Assembly (NCBI GenBank): GCA_905215725.1
Contig: CAJMRD010000015.1
Coordinates: 1-29,169, forward strand
Direction: 5' to 3'
Length of the DNA stretch: 29,169 nucleotides
Source: an uncultured bacterium
GTDB taxonomy: Bacteria; Actinomycetota; Coriobacteriia; Coriobacteriales; Coriobacteriaceae
Translations under genes and position numbers: made by a program
Notes under the pieces: generated by a model
The model's database searches: none
What the model saw: the letters and a program-made list of their open reading frames with translations, nothing else
Told to the model about the DNA's origin: nothing
Shown: positions 16,153 through 25,248 of the stretch, in pieces
Numbering within the stretch: position 1 is the stretch's first letter
Layout: every line of letters begins with the position of its first letter

Positions 16153-16700
16153 GTGCACGGGTTCGAACCCGTATCTAGCTATATATAAGAACGCTTGGCG
16201 AACAAAACCTGCCTTTTACCGACGGGAAACAAATAGCTGATGCTTTTGGAGTAAAGTGGCGCTCCAGAGATGACCGATGCCTTAACACCTATAAACCAGC
16301 TGGTCATCGCCAATATCAGAAGCCAATGCTTCAGTTTTAACCTCAGTGATGCGACTGAGGGACCTATTCATTTGTGAACAAAATATGGAGTGCGCGATTC
16401 CCGCCCACGGGGCCCCTCCGGTCTGGCAATATATCTCCTTGCCGCGCGGCCCGGTCGAACCGGGAACCGGCGCAGGCGTGCACCTTGAGAACCGGATACT
16501 GCGAGGATGGACACACGAGATGTGTCGCATCCGGGCAGACATCGAACCATTTGAAATGGTCTAACTTGGATTTGTTTTTCGCAAGGCCGCCGAGAGGCGG
16601 CCCCGAGAAATTCCTTTTCCTATACTAAAACCATATGAATCGAACGGAACCGATCAGCTAATAGTTGTGAGGACCGGACGGGCTCGAAGCCCATACATTT
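16153..16700 (+). promoter_or_regulatory. rRNA operon leader region
   Basis: No protein gene is evident. The first 20 bases are a T-arm-like palindrome. Further on are CTTGAGAACCGG (about 16484-16495), resembling actinobacterial pre-rRNA processing boxes, a GGCCGCC/GGCGGCC hairpin (16585-16602), a TATACT box (16621-16626) without a clear -35, and GGGCTCGAAGCCC just before the 16S gene. I infer this is the transcribed leader and promoter zone of the rrn operon; the promoter itself is not resolved. Confidence 0.55.
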
Positions 16701-17153
<453 letters not shown>

Positions 17154-17171
<18 letters not shown>

Positions 17172-17885
17172 CGGCACGATGCTCACGCCGAGCCCCTGCG
17201 ATACCATGGCGAGAATGGCGTAATCGTCCTTCGTTGTAAAGCGCACGTTCGGCTTTACCCCGGCGGCGTCAAGCGCGCGGCGCGCGTCATCGTCCGAGGA
17301 CTCGAGCAGCGAGATGAACGGCAGCGCCGCCACCTCTTTTACCGGGCAGACGTCCTTCTTTGCCAGCGGATGGTTCTCCGGCAGGATGGCGAGAAGCCGA
17401 TCCTCCCGCAGGGGGATGCACTCGCACCGCAGCGCCGTCGGCAGCGTGATGAACCCGATGTCCACGCTCCCGTCCGTCAGCCAGCGGTCCACATCGTGAT
17501 AGTCGCCGTTGAAGAGCTTGAACTCCACGTGCGGGTAGAGCGTCTGAAATTCCTGCATCATGCCCGGCAGCCAGTGCACCGCCACGCTCGTGAACGTCGC
17601 AATGCGCACCGTGCCCGCCGAAAGGCCGCGCAGCTCCGCCGCCGTCTGGTCGAGCTGCTCCTGCGAGCGGAGAATGTCCCGCAGAAACGGCATGATCTTC
17701 TCTCCCTCCGGTGTCAGGCGCGCGCCCGTGCGGCTGCGCGTCAGGAGCGGAAAGCCGAATTCCTCCTCGAGCGCGGCGATGATGTGGCTCACGCCCGACT
17801 GCGTCAGCCCCAGCTCCTCCGCCGCCTTCGTCAGCGAGGAGAGCTCCACCGTTTTTTCAAAAACTTCATATTTTTTCGTATCCAT
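17154..17885 (-). CDS. LysR-type transcriptional regulator, 3' end missing
   Basis: Residues 1-60 are the winged-helix DNA-binding domain (KYEVFEKTVELSSLTKAAEELGLTQSGVSHIIAALEEEFGFPLLTR), followed by the linker helix and the effector-binding domain (TVRIATFTSVAVHWLP, DIGFITLP, LLAILPENHPLA, VSQGLGVSIVPELLLQ). About 244 residues are real; the usual ~300 are cut at the 16S join, and any continuation to 16773 is antisense 16S. The start is the ATG at 17885 with an AGAGGA site; an earlier TTG at 17903 lacks one. It is divergent from the symporter gene, the common layout in which a LysR protein controls its neighbour and itself. Confidence 0.88.
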
Positions 17886-17921
17886 GAAAATTTCCTCTTG
17901 CAATTTAGCGCGTTAAGGTGT

Positions 17922-17951
17922 ATAGTACGCCCATAACATTTTTATCGGTAA
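17922..17951 (-). promoter_or_regulatory. Possible promoter of the LysR gene
   Basis: Read on the minus strand, TTACCG (17951-17946) and TACTAT (17927-17922) are separated by 18 nt, 37 nt before the ATG. The 115-bp divergent region must also hold the symporter promoter, which I cannot place. Confidence 0.4.
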
Positions 17952-18000
17952 TGCATTGCATTATAAAACATAATGTGTCGATTGTCAAGGGGGAAGAAAC

Positions 18001-19464
18001 ATGAATCATTCGGAGCTTTTAATGTTTATCCTGTATCTGGTATTTATGCTGGGTATCGGCATCTGGTTTTTTGTGCGCAGCAAGAACGCCGGAGAGAAGG
18101 ACTACTTCCTCGGCGGACGCGAAATGGGCGCGTGGGTGTCCGGCCTTTCGGCGGGCGCGAGCGACATGAGCGCATGGGTGCTCATGGGCATGCCGGCGTC
18201 CATCTATGCTTACGGCATGGGCAAGGCGTGGATCCCGGTGGGGCTGTTCATCGGCTATTCGCTCAGCTGGATCTTCATTGCGCCGCGGCTGCGCTCGTTC
18301 TCCATCGTGTGCGGCGACTCGATCACGATCCCGCAGTATCTGACGAACCGGTTCAAGGCGAGCTCCCGCGCGCTGCAGATCATCAGCGCGGTGATCTTCC
18401 TCGTGGCGTATACCGTTTATTCCGCGAGCAGCATCAAAGCGTGCGGCACGCTCTTTGAAACGGTGCTCGGCATCCCGGCACAGATCGCAATGTACGCCGC
18501 GGCGGTCATTATTGTGGGATACACGTTCCTCGGCGGCTTCAACGCCGTGTGCTGGACGGACTTTTTCCAGGGGCTGCTGATGCTCGGTTCGCTTTTCGCC
18601 GCGCCGATCGTCGCGCTGTGCATGATGCAGAAGAGCGGCACGACCGCCGGAACGCTGCCCGCGGGCTACTGGAACATGATGACCTCATGGCAGGACATTC
18701 TCTCCGGTCTCGGCTGGGGTCTCGGCTACGCCGGTATGCCGCACATCATCATCCGGTTTATGTCCGTGAAATCGGACAAGGAACTCAAAAAGGCCGCGAA
18801 GGTCGGCATCGGCTGGACGTTCTTCATTCTCATGTTTGCGGTGCTTGTGTCGGTCGTGGCGCACCTCTTCCTCGGCGACGGGCAGGAGAGCTCCACCATC
18901 TTCATCGCCATCGTGCGCCGCATCTTCACCGGCCCGTGGCTGGGACTCATTTCGGGCCTGCTGCTCAGCGCGATCCTCGCCGGCGCGATGAGTACCGCCG
19001 ATTCGCAGCTTCTCGCCGCTTCGAGCGCGTTTGCGAGCGACGTGTATAAGCCCGTGATCCGCAAGGGACAGAGCACGGATAAGGAAATGCTCTGGGTCGG
19101 GCGTATCGTGGTGCTCGTGATCGCCGCGGCGGCGCTGCTCATCGCGTCCAACCCCGGCAGCGGCACGATCATGTCGCTTGTTGAGAACGCGTGGGGCATC
19201 TTCGGCGCGTCGTTCGGGCCGGTCATCGTGCTGAGTCTCTTCTGGCGCGGCTTCACGTTCTCCGGCGCGGCGACGGGTATCGTCGCGGGCGCGGTGGTAG
19301 ACGTGCTGTGGCTCGTGCTCTTCAAGAGCACCGGCGTTTACGAGATCGTCCCCGGCTTCGCCGCCGGACTTCTCGCCGCGGTCATCGCCTCGAAGAGCTC
19401 GAGCGCGGAGAGCCGCGAGACCGCCGCGGCGCTCTTTGATCAGTGCATCGCGTATAGGGACTGA
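18001..19464 (+). CDS. putP: Sodium/solute symporter, PutP-like (sodium/proline)
   Basis: This integral membrane carrier takes up substrate with sodium. The 487-residue protein matches the SSS family and PutP closely: YFLGGREMGAWVSGLSAGASDMSAWVLMGMP, GDSITIPQYLTNRF, GYTFLGGFNAVCWTDFFQGLLM, and LSAILAGAMSTADSQLLAASSAFASDVYK, the last containing the conserved sodium-site Ser/Thr residues. Roughly 13 hydrophobic helices are visible and the length is near that of E. coli PutP (about 500). A GGGGGAA ribosome site precedes the ATG. The divergent LysR gene is its probable regulator. Proline is the best guess; another amino acid is possible. Confidence 0.9.
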   Translation: MNHSELLMFILYLVFMLGIGIWFFVRSKNAGEKDYFLGGREMGAWVSGLSAGASDMSAWVLMGMPASIYAYGMGKAWIPVGLFIGYSLSWIFIAPRLRSFSIVCGDSITIPQYLTNRFKASSRALQIISAVIFLVAYTVYSASSIKACGTLFETVLGIPAQIAMYAAAVIIVGYTFLGGFNAVCWTDFFQGLLMLGSLFAAPIVALCMMQKSGTTAGTLPAGYWNMMTSWQDILSGLGWGLGYAGMPHIIIRFMSVKSDKELKKAAKVGIGWTFFILMFAVLVSVVAHLFLGDGQESSTIFIAIVRRIFTGPWLGLISGLLLSAILAGAMSTADSQLLAASSAFASDVYKPVIRKGQSTDKEMLWVGRIVVLVIAAAALLIASNPGSGTIMSLVENAWGIFGASFGPVIVLSLFWRGFTFSGAATGIVAGAVVDVLWLVLFKSTGVYEIVPGFAAGLLAAVIASKSSSAESRETAAALFDQCIAYRD

Positions 19465-19493
19465 CCCCGGAGTGTTTCCGGCAAAGCGCAAAA

Positions 19494-19536
19494 ACCCTCC
19501 TGCTGCAAGCCCTGTTGCAGCAGGGGGGGTGCTGTT
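19494..19536 (+). terminator. Terminator after the symporter gene
   Basis: The strand CCTCCTGCTGCAA pairs with TTGCAGCAGGGGG (one G-T pair), followed by GCTGTTTT. It also marks the edge of the AT-rich block. Confidence 0.7.
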
Positions 19537-19669
19537 TTATATGGCCGCCCTGTCTCTGTTTGCCGATCACGCCGAAGAATGAAAACGCGATTTATGCCAA
19601 AACTGCCTTTAAAGTTTCGAGATTTATGGTATAGTTATAGTTACTCTACAGAAAGGGGATGGTATTCGT

Positions 19670-20383
19670 TTGAGAATCCTTTTTTGTGATGACAATCCGG
19701 AGATGTTGGATCAATTACAAAAATATGTAACTGAATTTTTTAAAGGCATAGGAAAGCTTTTGCCCGAAATGGCCGCCTACACCAGCGGAGACGATCTTCT
19801 GCAAATGGAACGCTATGCAGATATCGCCTTCCTGGATGTTGAAATGCCTGGCCGCAGCGGGATTCATGTTGGCGCTCGTCTGAAAGAGTATAACCCTAAA
19901 ATTAAAGTATTTATTGTAACTTCGTTCCCTGACTATTTGGATGAAGCCATGCGCTTTCAGGTGTTTCGTTATCTTTCCAAGCCGATAGACAAAAGCCGGC
20001 TGTTTCGCAATCTGAAGGATGCTGTTTATCTTCACAATATGGAGACCCACGTTATCCCTGTGACAAGCAAGGATGGGGTTGTCGCGCTTCCCGCCGACCA
20101 GTTCGTATGCGTAGAGACCGATTCGAGAAAAACATATATCTACACACCAACGGATAAGATCCAATCCGTTGAAAGCATAAAGAAATGGAAGGAAAAATTG
20201 ACGCTTCCATGTTTTTATATGCCATATAGAAGCTTTATCGTTAATATGCAGTATGTAGTGTCCTTCTCCAAGGATTCCATTCAGTTGAGATGCGGAGACG
20301 CAATAAAAGAAGCCTATTTGGCCAAACGCAAGTATAACGAGTTCAAGGACCGATACCTGATGTTTATGGAGAGCATAAGATGA
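19670..20383 (+). CDS. LytTR-family response regulator (AgrA-like)
   Basis: The 237-residue protein has a receiver domain (about 1-122) with the acidic pair CDDN, phospho-acceptor Asp56 (IAFLDVEMPGRSG), and Lys104 in YLSKPID. A LytTR DNA-binding domain follows (about 130-232: VVALPADQFVCVETDSRKTYIYT, FYMPYRSFIVNMQYVVSFSKDSIQL). LytTR regulators commonly control bacteriocins, virulence or quorum responses. The start is TTG at 19670, with AAAGGGGA 11 nt upstream; the nearby ATG at 19659 runs into a stop after four codons. The kinase gene overlaps by four bases (ATGA). A TATAGT box (19630-19635) may be the -10. Confidence 0.9.
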   Translation: MRILFCDDNPEMLDQLQKYVTEFFKGIGKLLPEMAAYTSGDDLLQMERYADIAFLDVEMPGRSGIHVGARLKEYNPKIKVFIVTSFPDYLDEAMRFQVFRYLSKPIDKSRLFRNLKDAVYLHNMETHVIPVTSKDGVVALPADQFVCVETDSRKTYIYTPTDKIQSVESIKKWKEKLTLPCFYMPYRSFIVNMQYVVSFSKDSIQLRCGDAIKEAYLAKRKYNEFKDRYLMFMESIR

Positions 20384-21708
20384 GCCCGGAGAGAATATGC
20401 TCCGCAGTTGTATATATTGCGGAGGCAATCACTGCCGGGCTTTATTTCAAGGTTTTTTTTGCTCCGAAAAAGACCGCAAAGGTCCGGGTAACGCTTTTAA
20501 CTATTGTTTATTTTTTGTTGTGGCTCTCTTTCCAGCTGGGGAACTTTTTTGTAAACGCCCTGCTCTTCTTTGCCGGAAATCTTGTCCTGATCCTTTTGTG
20601 CTATGCAACGGGGAAAACCGCCGCCATTCTCCACGCCGCATTCATGACGTTTGTAATGGTCCTGACCGAAGTGATCGTTATGGTGTTATTATCCTCCATA
20701 TTCGGGGATTTTGGAGCATTTACCTATAATCTGATAGCGCAGATCGTTACCAGTGTTTTAAGTAAAATACTCTATTTTTCCGTTATTCTGGCATTTTCGA
20801 GGATTTATGGCTCTCGTAGAAAAGCGAAGGAGGAGCCGTATTTCGTTTTACTGATCTGCCTTTTGCCTGCCGCCTCGATGGTGATCTCCATCATGATCAT
20901 GTATGTGGGGGTAACCGTGCCGCTTACCGGCTGCACGGAAGCCCTGATGATGGTCAGCGCATTCCTCCTTCTGTTTGTGAATATCGTTGTTCTGGCGGTA
21001 AATGATCAGATCCAGAAAATCTACGACGATCGCACGGCGCTGCAGCTGCGGCATCAAAAAGAGGAAGCCGATGTAAATTACTATCACATGCTTCAGGTGC
21101 AGTATGATAATCAGCGGGTGCTGATCCATGATATTAAGGATCAGTTTCGCGTCATAGAGGGACTTGCCAGAGAAAACAAAAACGAGGAACTTATCGATTA
21201 CCTTTACCGCTTTGAAGCGAAGCCCGAGCTTTCCAATCAGATTCGTCTGTGTGATAATTCGGTGCTGAACGCGATCCTCGTTTGGTACGCGGATCAATGC
21301 CGACAAAACGGCATTGCGTATCACTTCGATGTACGCGCCGATTGTGTTTCGTTTTTGGATCCAAACAGCATAACGGCGCTGTTCGGGAATCTTTTATCCA
21401 ACGCATTTGAGGCGGCGTGCCTTTCTGCAAGAAAATCCATAGAGGTATCCGTAGTAAAAAGACCGGTTGGGGGCGTAATCCTTTCTATCGTAAACTCGTG
21501 TGATTCAAAACCACCGAAGGATTTGGACGGAAACTTAAAAACTACGAAGAAAGACACGGAGCACCACGGCTTAGGACTGAAAAGCGTAAATAAGGTCATC
21601 CAGCAGTACGGTGGTTTTTCCACATTGTATTACGACGCGGCAGAAAAGACGTTCCATTGCATCATCCACTTCCCTGCGGAAGCTAAAGCAGCGAGCTTGA
21701 AGTTTTGA
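20380..21708 (+). CDS. GHKL sensor histidine kinase (AgrC-like)
   Basis: The N-terminal ~205 residues form six or so membrane helices, the peptide-sensing layout of AgrC-type kinases. A coiled-coil linker (about 206-245) leads to the phospho-acceptor His250 in RVLIHDIKDQFRVIEGL. The ATP domain has the N box GNLLSNAFEAA (Asn341) and the G box GLGLKSVNKVIQQYGG (397-412), as in the HATPase_c_5/GHKL group. It overlaps the regulator gene by four bases. No propeptide or AgrB-type processing gene is visible beside it, so the signal is probably external, for instance an antimicrobial peptide. Confidence 0.88.
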   Translation: MSPERICSAVVYIAEAITAGLYFKVFFAPKKTAKVRVTLLTIVYFLLWLSFQLGNFFVNALLFFAGNLVLILLCYATGKTAAILHAAFMTFVMVLTEVIVMVLLSSIFGDFGAFTYNLIAQIVTSVLSKILYFSVILAFSRIYGSRRKAKEEPYFVLLICLLPAASMVISIMIMYVGVTVPLTGCTEALMMVSAFLLLFVNIVVLAVNDQIQKIYDDRTALQLRHQKEEADVNYYHMLQVQYDNQRVLIHDIKDQFRVIEGLARENKNEELIDYLYRFEAKPELSNQIRLCDNSVLNAILVWYADQCRQNGIAYHFDVRADCVSFLDPNSITALFGNLLSNAFEAACLSARKSIEVSVVKRPVGGVILSIVNSCDSKPPKDLDGNLKTTKKDTEHHGLGLKSVNKVIQQYGGFSTLYYDAAEKTFHCIIHFPAEAKAASLKF

Positions 21709-21727
21709 TACTTCAAGCTCGCTGCTT
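21686..21727. terminator. Terminator overlapping the kinase stop codon
   Basis: A perfect 17-bp stem (21686-21702 with 21711-21727) has a loop containing TTTT and the kinase stop TGA. It separates this operon from the convergent transporter operon and may serve both. T-runs outside the stem are short. Confidence 0.65.
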
Positions 21728-21768
21728 CACGTTGCAGGCCGCGTCCGCACGGAAACCTGCCTTGCACA

Positions 21769-21956
21769 TCAGCTGGACGCCGTATAAATGGAAAATGCAA
21801 TCGCGGTTATAGCGGTGAGGACAAACAATATAGCCGCAACATAAGTTAACATAGCAACTCTTAGTAAGGCACTAATGCCTAATAGAAGAAAGCCAATAGT
21901 AAATAACGCAAAAATGAATCCGCAGAAATAATAATTCTTTCTTTTTTTTTGCTCAT
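21769..21956 (-). pseudogene. Two-helix small membrane protein, frame broken at a run of nine A
   Basis: Reading from the ATG (21956) gives MSKKKERIIIS and then a stop after about 25 codons. One more A in the nine-A run just after the start would open a 62-residue frame: MSKKKRKNYYFCGF, then two clear membrane helices (FALFTIGFLLLGIS and MLTYVAAILFVLTAITAIAF), ending YTASS. The start overlaps the stop of the 38-residue ORF upstream (ATGA). Either the gene is off through a slipped repeat (phase variation or mutation), or ribosomes slip, or the base count is a sequencing error. Family unknown. Confidence 0.5.
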
Positions 21957-22069
21957 TTTTTTGAGACTAAAAAATTTGTTGATAAAACAGGGCCTCGCTG
22001 CAAGAAAGAAAAGATCGAGCACGCCAAAGCTAGAGCAGACAAACAAAGCATAACAATAAATATAGTCAT
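21953..22069 (-). CDS. 38-aa single-helix membrane peptide
   Basis: It reads MTIFIVMLCLSALALACSIFS and then a short polar tail ending VSKK. A GAAGG site is upstream and the stop overlaps the next small ORF by ATGA. Being nearly all one hydrophobic helix in a tiny overlapping pair suggests it is real, but length limits certainty. Confidence 0.45.
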   Translation of the reverse strand: MTIFIVMLCLSALALACSIFSFLQRGPVLSTNFLVSKK

Positions 22070-22091
22070 TTTCGCTACACCTTCTTTCGGA

Positions 22092-22199
22092 TCAGACTTC
22101 AACGCCCTCCTGCAACGCGGCAATCTTCTCGATGTCGCGCTCCGCCGCCGTACCGGCGCCATAGTGAAAAATGTAGTGTTCGGTCTCAACGGTTTGCAT
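22092..22199 (-). pseudogene. 35-codon gene remnant
   Basis: An ATG after a strong GGGGGGA site reads MQTVETEHYIFHYGAGTAAE, continues through RDIEKIAALQEG and stops. This looks like the N-terminus of a longer soluble protein cut short. Its codons are GC-rich, unlike the AT-rich genes around it, suggesting a fragment left by a deletion. Parent family not identified. Confidence 0.4.
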
Positions 22200-22267
22200 G
22201 GGTCCCCCCAAAACGAATTTGATATGAACTAAGGTCAAATCCATTCTGTGTAAAACAATATGGGTTC

Positions 22268-22852
22268 TCAGGCGATTTCAAGCATTTTCTGGTGTGGGTA
22301 TTGTGTGATCTGAAGCATGGGCGGATTTTCCAGCAGGTCATTATAGTCGTTCTGCCATCCCATTACTATAAAAGGAAGAAGTATTGTTTTACTGGCATTC
22401 TGCTGCAACGAAAAGGAAAGGCCCGGCATATGTGGATTGGAAATAGCGAAACAAATATTATCGATTGATAATATGTAGTTTTTCCCCACCAGGTTATATA
22501 GTAATAAAGCTATGCCTTTTTCATTGGTATAAGGATTGCTGGTGTTTGTTACGGTTATCTCTATTGCATACACATAATCGGAATATGGTCCCAGTTCCGA
22601 CAGACGATCACCCGCATTATACCGATCAAGAAACTCTTTTGCGCTCACCAATTCCGAACGCAGCACCTGCACGGAGTACCCGTCCATATCCTCAAACTCA
22701 TAGTCAAAGTAGTCATTTTCAATAGGCACTATCTCGCCAAGCGGATAGACAATTTTCTGAGGCAAGTCCAGATCTGCGTTGATGGAATACACTCGCGCTG
22801 CCCATCCCAAAACAAGAAGGGAGATAACCACCGGCAATATAAATTTTTTCAT
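22268..22852 (-). CDS. Membrane-anchored extracytoplasmic protein of the ABC operon
   Basis: The 194-residue protein has an N-terminal helix (about 4-20, FILPVVISLLVLGWA), then an outside domain with strands such as YVYAIEITVTNTS and GIALLLYNLVG, which looks like an immunoglobulin-like or DUF4352-type sandwich. It may belong to the DUF5027/DUF5028 group seen beside ABC transporters, but this is from memory and unchecked. I chose the ATG at 22852 with TGAGGT upstream; an earlier TTG (22864) overlaps the ATPase stop. It follows the ATPase by 8 nt. Confidence 0.65.
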   Translation of the reverse strand: MKKFILPVVISLLVLGWAARVYSINADLDLPQKIVYPLGEIVPIENDYFDYEFEDMDGYSVQVLRSELVSAKEFLDRYNAGDRLSELGPYSDYVYAIEITVTNTSNPYTNEKGIALLLYNLVGKNYILSIDNICFAISNPHMPGLSFSLQQNASKTILLPFIVMGWQNDYNDLLENPPMLQITQYPHQKMLEIA

Positions 22853-22860
22853 TTCATACC

Positions 22861-23511
22861 TCAAAATGGCTTATACAAATGTTCTGTTATTTTCCCTTGC
22901 TCCAGAAGAAAGATTTCATCGGAGACGTCTTGAAGTACAGGAAGATCATGGCAGGCAAGAATTATAATTGCGCCACGCTCTCTTTCTTTTGCAAGAATTG
23001 TTTTCACCAAAGAGACCCCGCTGCTATCCAACGAGTTGGTGGGTTCATCGAGAATGAGAATATCCGGCTTTTCCATGATAGCAGCTGCTATACCGAGTCG
23101 TTGCTTCATTCCCAAAGAGAACTTTTTATATTTTCGTTTATCCAGCGGATCTAATCCCACAGAAGTAATTGCATCGTGTATTTCCTCTCGGGTGATTATA
23201 TTTTTAATAGAAGCAAGCATTTCCAGGTTTTCAAATCCGGTATAGCTATCTAAAAATGCGGGGTTTTCTAACAGAAGACCTACACTCTGCGGGAAAGTGA
23301 TCTCCTTTCCCAGCCGTTTTCCGTCGATCACGATCTCCCCCTTTGTCGGATAGATCAGTCCGCAGATCAGCCGCATCAGCATGGTTTTTCCGGAGCCATT
23401 TATTCCCTGAAAACCATATACGTTCCCTGATACAAGTGTCATAGATACGCTGTTTATTATAGGGACGCCGTAAATGCTTTTTGACACTTCATTTACCACG
23501 ATTTTGCTCAA
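22861..23511 (-). CDS. ABC transporter ATP-binding protein
   Basis: The protein has a Walker A (GINGSGKT, about 36-43), Q-loop region (LLLENPAFLD), signature FSLGMKQRLG, Walker B with catalytic Glu (DILILDEPTNSLD), and switch His in ACHDLPVL. The type is the BcrA/LanF-like class that powers small peptide or drug exporters. About 216 residues is typical. I prefer the TTG at 23511: the AGAGG site is 8 nt upstream, while the GTG at 23520 overlaps it. The two permease genes lie just upstream in the same operon. Confidence 0.9.
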   Translation of the reverse strand: MSKIVVNEVSKSIYGVPIINSVSMTLVSGNVYGFQGINGSGKTMLMRLICGLIYPTKGEIVIDGKRLGKEITFPQSVGLLLENPAFLDSYTGFENLEMLASIKNIITREEIHDAITSVGLDPLDKRKYKKFSLGMKQRLGIAAAIMEKPDILILDEPTNSLDSSGVSLVKTILAKERERGAIIILACHDLPVLQDVSDEIFLLEQGKITEHLYKPF

Positions 23512-23524
23512 TATATTCACCTCT

Positions 23525-24376
23525 TTAGTCTCTATTGATCAAGTCATAGGAACGGAAAATTATTGCGCCCAATAGTATCAGGAAAAAGTCAAATGAAACT
23601 GCATAAATATAGCCGGTATCTACGTTTACGCCGTTTGACATAAACAGTTCGGTTCGGATAGGCATGGCATAATTGCATAAGAGCGCCGGCGAGAATAGAT
23701 ATACCGAAAGGATTGCTATTACGGCCATTGTTAAAAAACTAAGTGTTGGTTTAATAAACAGAGAAAGGGTCATCTGGCATAGACACAAGGAAAATGAAAC
23801 AACAACAGGCAACAGCAAAGCAAGCAGGGAGATTTGTATTTCGCCAATTGCCGTACCGGTGGAAAAGGTCTGAAAAAGCTTGCAAATTATGTCTGCATGT
23901 AAAACAAGAGAAAGATCCGCCTTCGTCACTAGGCAGGCAATGCACACTGTCACCCAGAGGACTGTATGAAAAAGGAGTGTTCCGAAAAAGCACCACAAGG
24001 TTTTTGATAGCCACCACAGGCGGCGACTTCCGCTGCGTGTTAGAATCTGAACGCCAAATGTTTGCATGTCTTTGTAAGCATAACTTGACATGAAAAACAG
24101 CAGGGATATGAGCCAAATCATCCACCTTGCAGGAAATTGAAACGGCTCTGCAGGATTGGGAATATACTGCGCCATACCACCGTATATGTACATAATATGG
24201 TCCGCATATGTCGGGATCACATTGGACGCGGATGATTCAGCAAGTGCTAACGGATAAAACGTCCGGTTAAAATCGACAAACGAAATAAGCGCTATTATAA
24301 AAGGAGCAAGTATAAGTCCAACGTTTTTGCAAATACCATTCCTAACATCGAAATGTATAAGTTTAGTAAAGTTCAT
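23525..24376 (-). CDS. ABC-2-type permease subunit B
   Basis: The 283-residue protein has about six membrane segments and a long loop after the first (about 38-85), as in BcrB/LanE/LanG-type permeases. It contains YKDMQTFGVQILTRSGSRRLWWLSK, the usual cytoplasmic turn of this family. AAGGAAAAGGA precedes the ATG, and the gene overlaps the end of permease A by 14 bases. The substrate cannot be read from sequence. Confidence 0.75.
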   Translation of the reverse strand: MNFTKLIHFDVRNGICKNVGLILAPFIIALISFVDFNRTFYPLALAESSASNVIPTYADHIMYIYGGMAQYIPNPAEPFQFPARWMIWLISLLFFMSSYAYKDMQTFGVQILTRSGSRRLWWLSKTLWCFFGTLLFHTVLWVTVCIACLVTKADLSLVLHADIICKLFQTFSTGTAIGEIQISLLALLLPVVVSFSLCLCQMTLSLFIKPTLSFLTMAVIAILSVYLFSPALLCNYAMPIRTELFMSNGVNVDTGYIYAVSFDFFLILLGAIIFRSYDLINRD

Positions 24377-25238
24377 TTCCTTTTCCTTTTATAACGGTTG
24401 GAACAAAGGTAAGCACGAAAAGGATCAGTGCTTCTGCAACGATAACATTCCATCCGGCGTCATAGCGTGCTGCGGCAGGATGCAAAAAGTAAATGGGAGA
24501 AAATTCGGTGTACCGTATAAGATTGTTCGTATAAACAATCGAGACACCGGCAAAGTTCAATCCCAAAAGCAGAAAAAACGGTAATAAGACAACAACAACA
24601 CGATTCTTATAAATGGTTGAAATGGAATAGGACAGGCATGCAATCAGTCCGCAAAAGAGAAAATCAATAGCTAAATAGAGCAGCACATAAACCGCCGGAT
24701 ATGTGTAGTACAGTTCCGACATAAGGGAGGCCCCATTTACGGCATACCAGATGAGATAGGAAGGATCCGGGCATACTGCGGGAACAAACATGGCTGTCAG
24801 CAAAAAGTTAAAGAGCAAAGGAATGACCATTGTCAAACCGCCGGAAAGGAATACGGCGCAGTATTTGGCGAAATAGTATGGAAATTTTCCAGTTTTGAGT
24901 ACCATACACCTTGTGTAACCGATGCGGTGCTCGTTACAAAAAGACCAACCATAGGGTATTGCTACCAAAAGAGGGAATATAAAAAAATATACGGATGACC
25001 CTAAAGTATAGGTTTCCCCGCCCACCCAATGATTGTATAGGGTGTTCATGGCTGCATGGGGGTTTCGATGTTGGAAAACCTCAGAAAAACCATTTACAAC
25101 TTGTATACCACGATAGTAGCTTTTTACTTGAGGTATCAGACTGCATAACGTGACCATACAGCCAACCGCGATCGCTATAACAAACAGTCGGTTTCTTATT
25201 GCCTTCCTGCACTCAAGGTATAGTGTCCTTTTAAACAT
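24363..25238 (-). CDS. ABC-2-type permease subunit A
   Basis: This 291-residue protein has a short basic start (MFKRTLYLECRKAIRNRLF), a first helix, an outside loop, then about five helices. The GWSFCNEHRIGYTRCMVLKTGKFPYYFAK segment matches the ABC-2 turn. An AAGGAG site (25244-25249) overlaps the lipoprotein stop. It pairs with subunit B to form a heteromeric pore. Confidence 0.78.
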   Translation of the reverse strand: MFKRTLYLECRKAIRNRLFVIAIAVGCMVTLCSLIPQVKSYYRGIQVVNGFSEVFQHRNPHAAMNTLYNHWVGGETYTLGSSVYFFIFPLLVAIPYGWSFCNEHRIGYTRCMVLKTGKFPYYFAKYCAVFLSGGLTMVIPLLFNFLLTAMFVPAVCPDPSYLIWYAVNGASLMSELYYTYPAVYVLLYLAIDFLFCGLIACLSYSISTIYKNRVVVVLLPFFLLLGLNFAGVSIVYTNNLIRYTEFSPIYFLHPAAARYDAGWNVIVAEALILFVLTFVPTVIKGKGNELY

Positions 25239-25248
25239 ACAAATCTCC

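Noticed and set aside
14747..16173. The tRNA-Lys islet as a conjugative element because of its TraX-like gene
   Set aside because: No relaxase, type IV secretion or integrase genes are present; chromosomal TraX relatives are common without conjugation.
19670..21708. A complete Agr quorum-sensing locus
   Set aside because: No AgrB-type protease or AgrD-type propeptide was found near the kinase and regulator.
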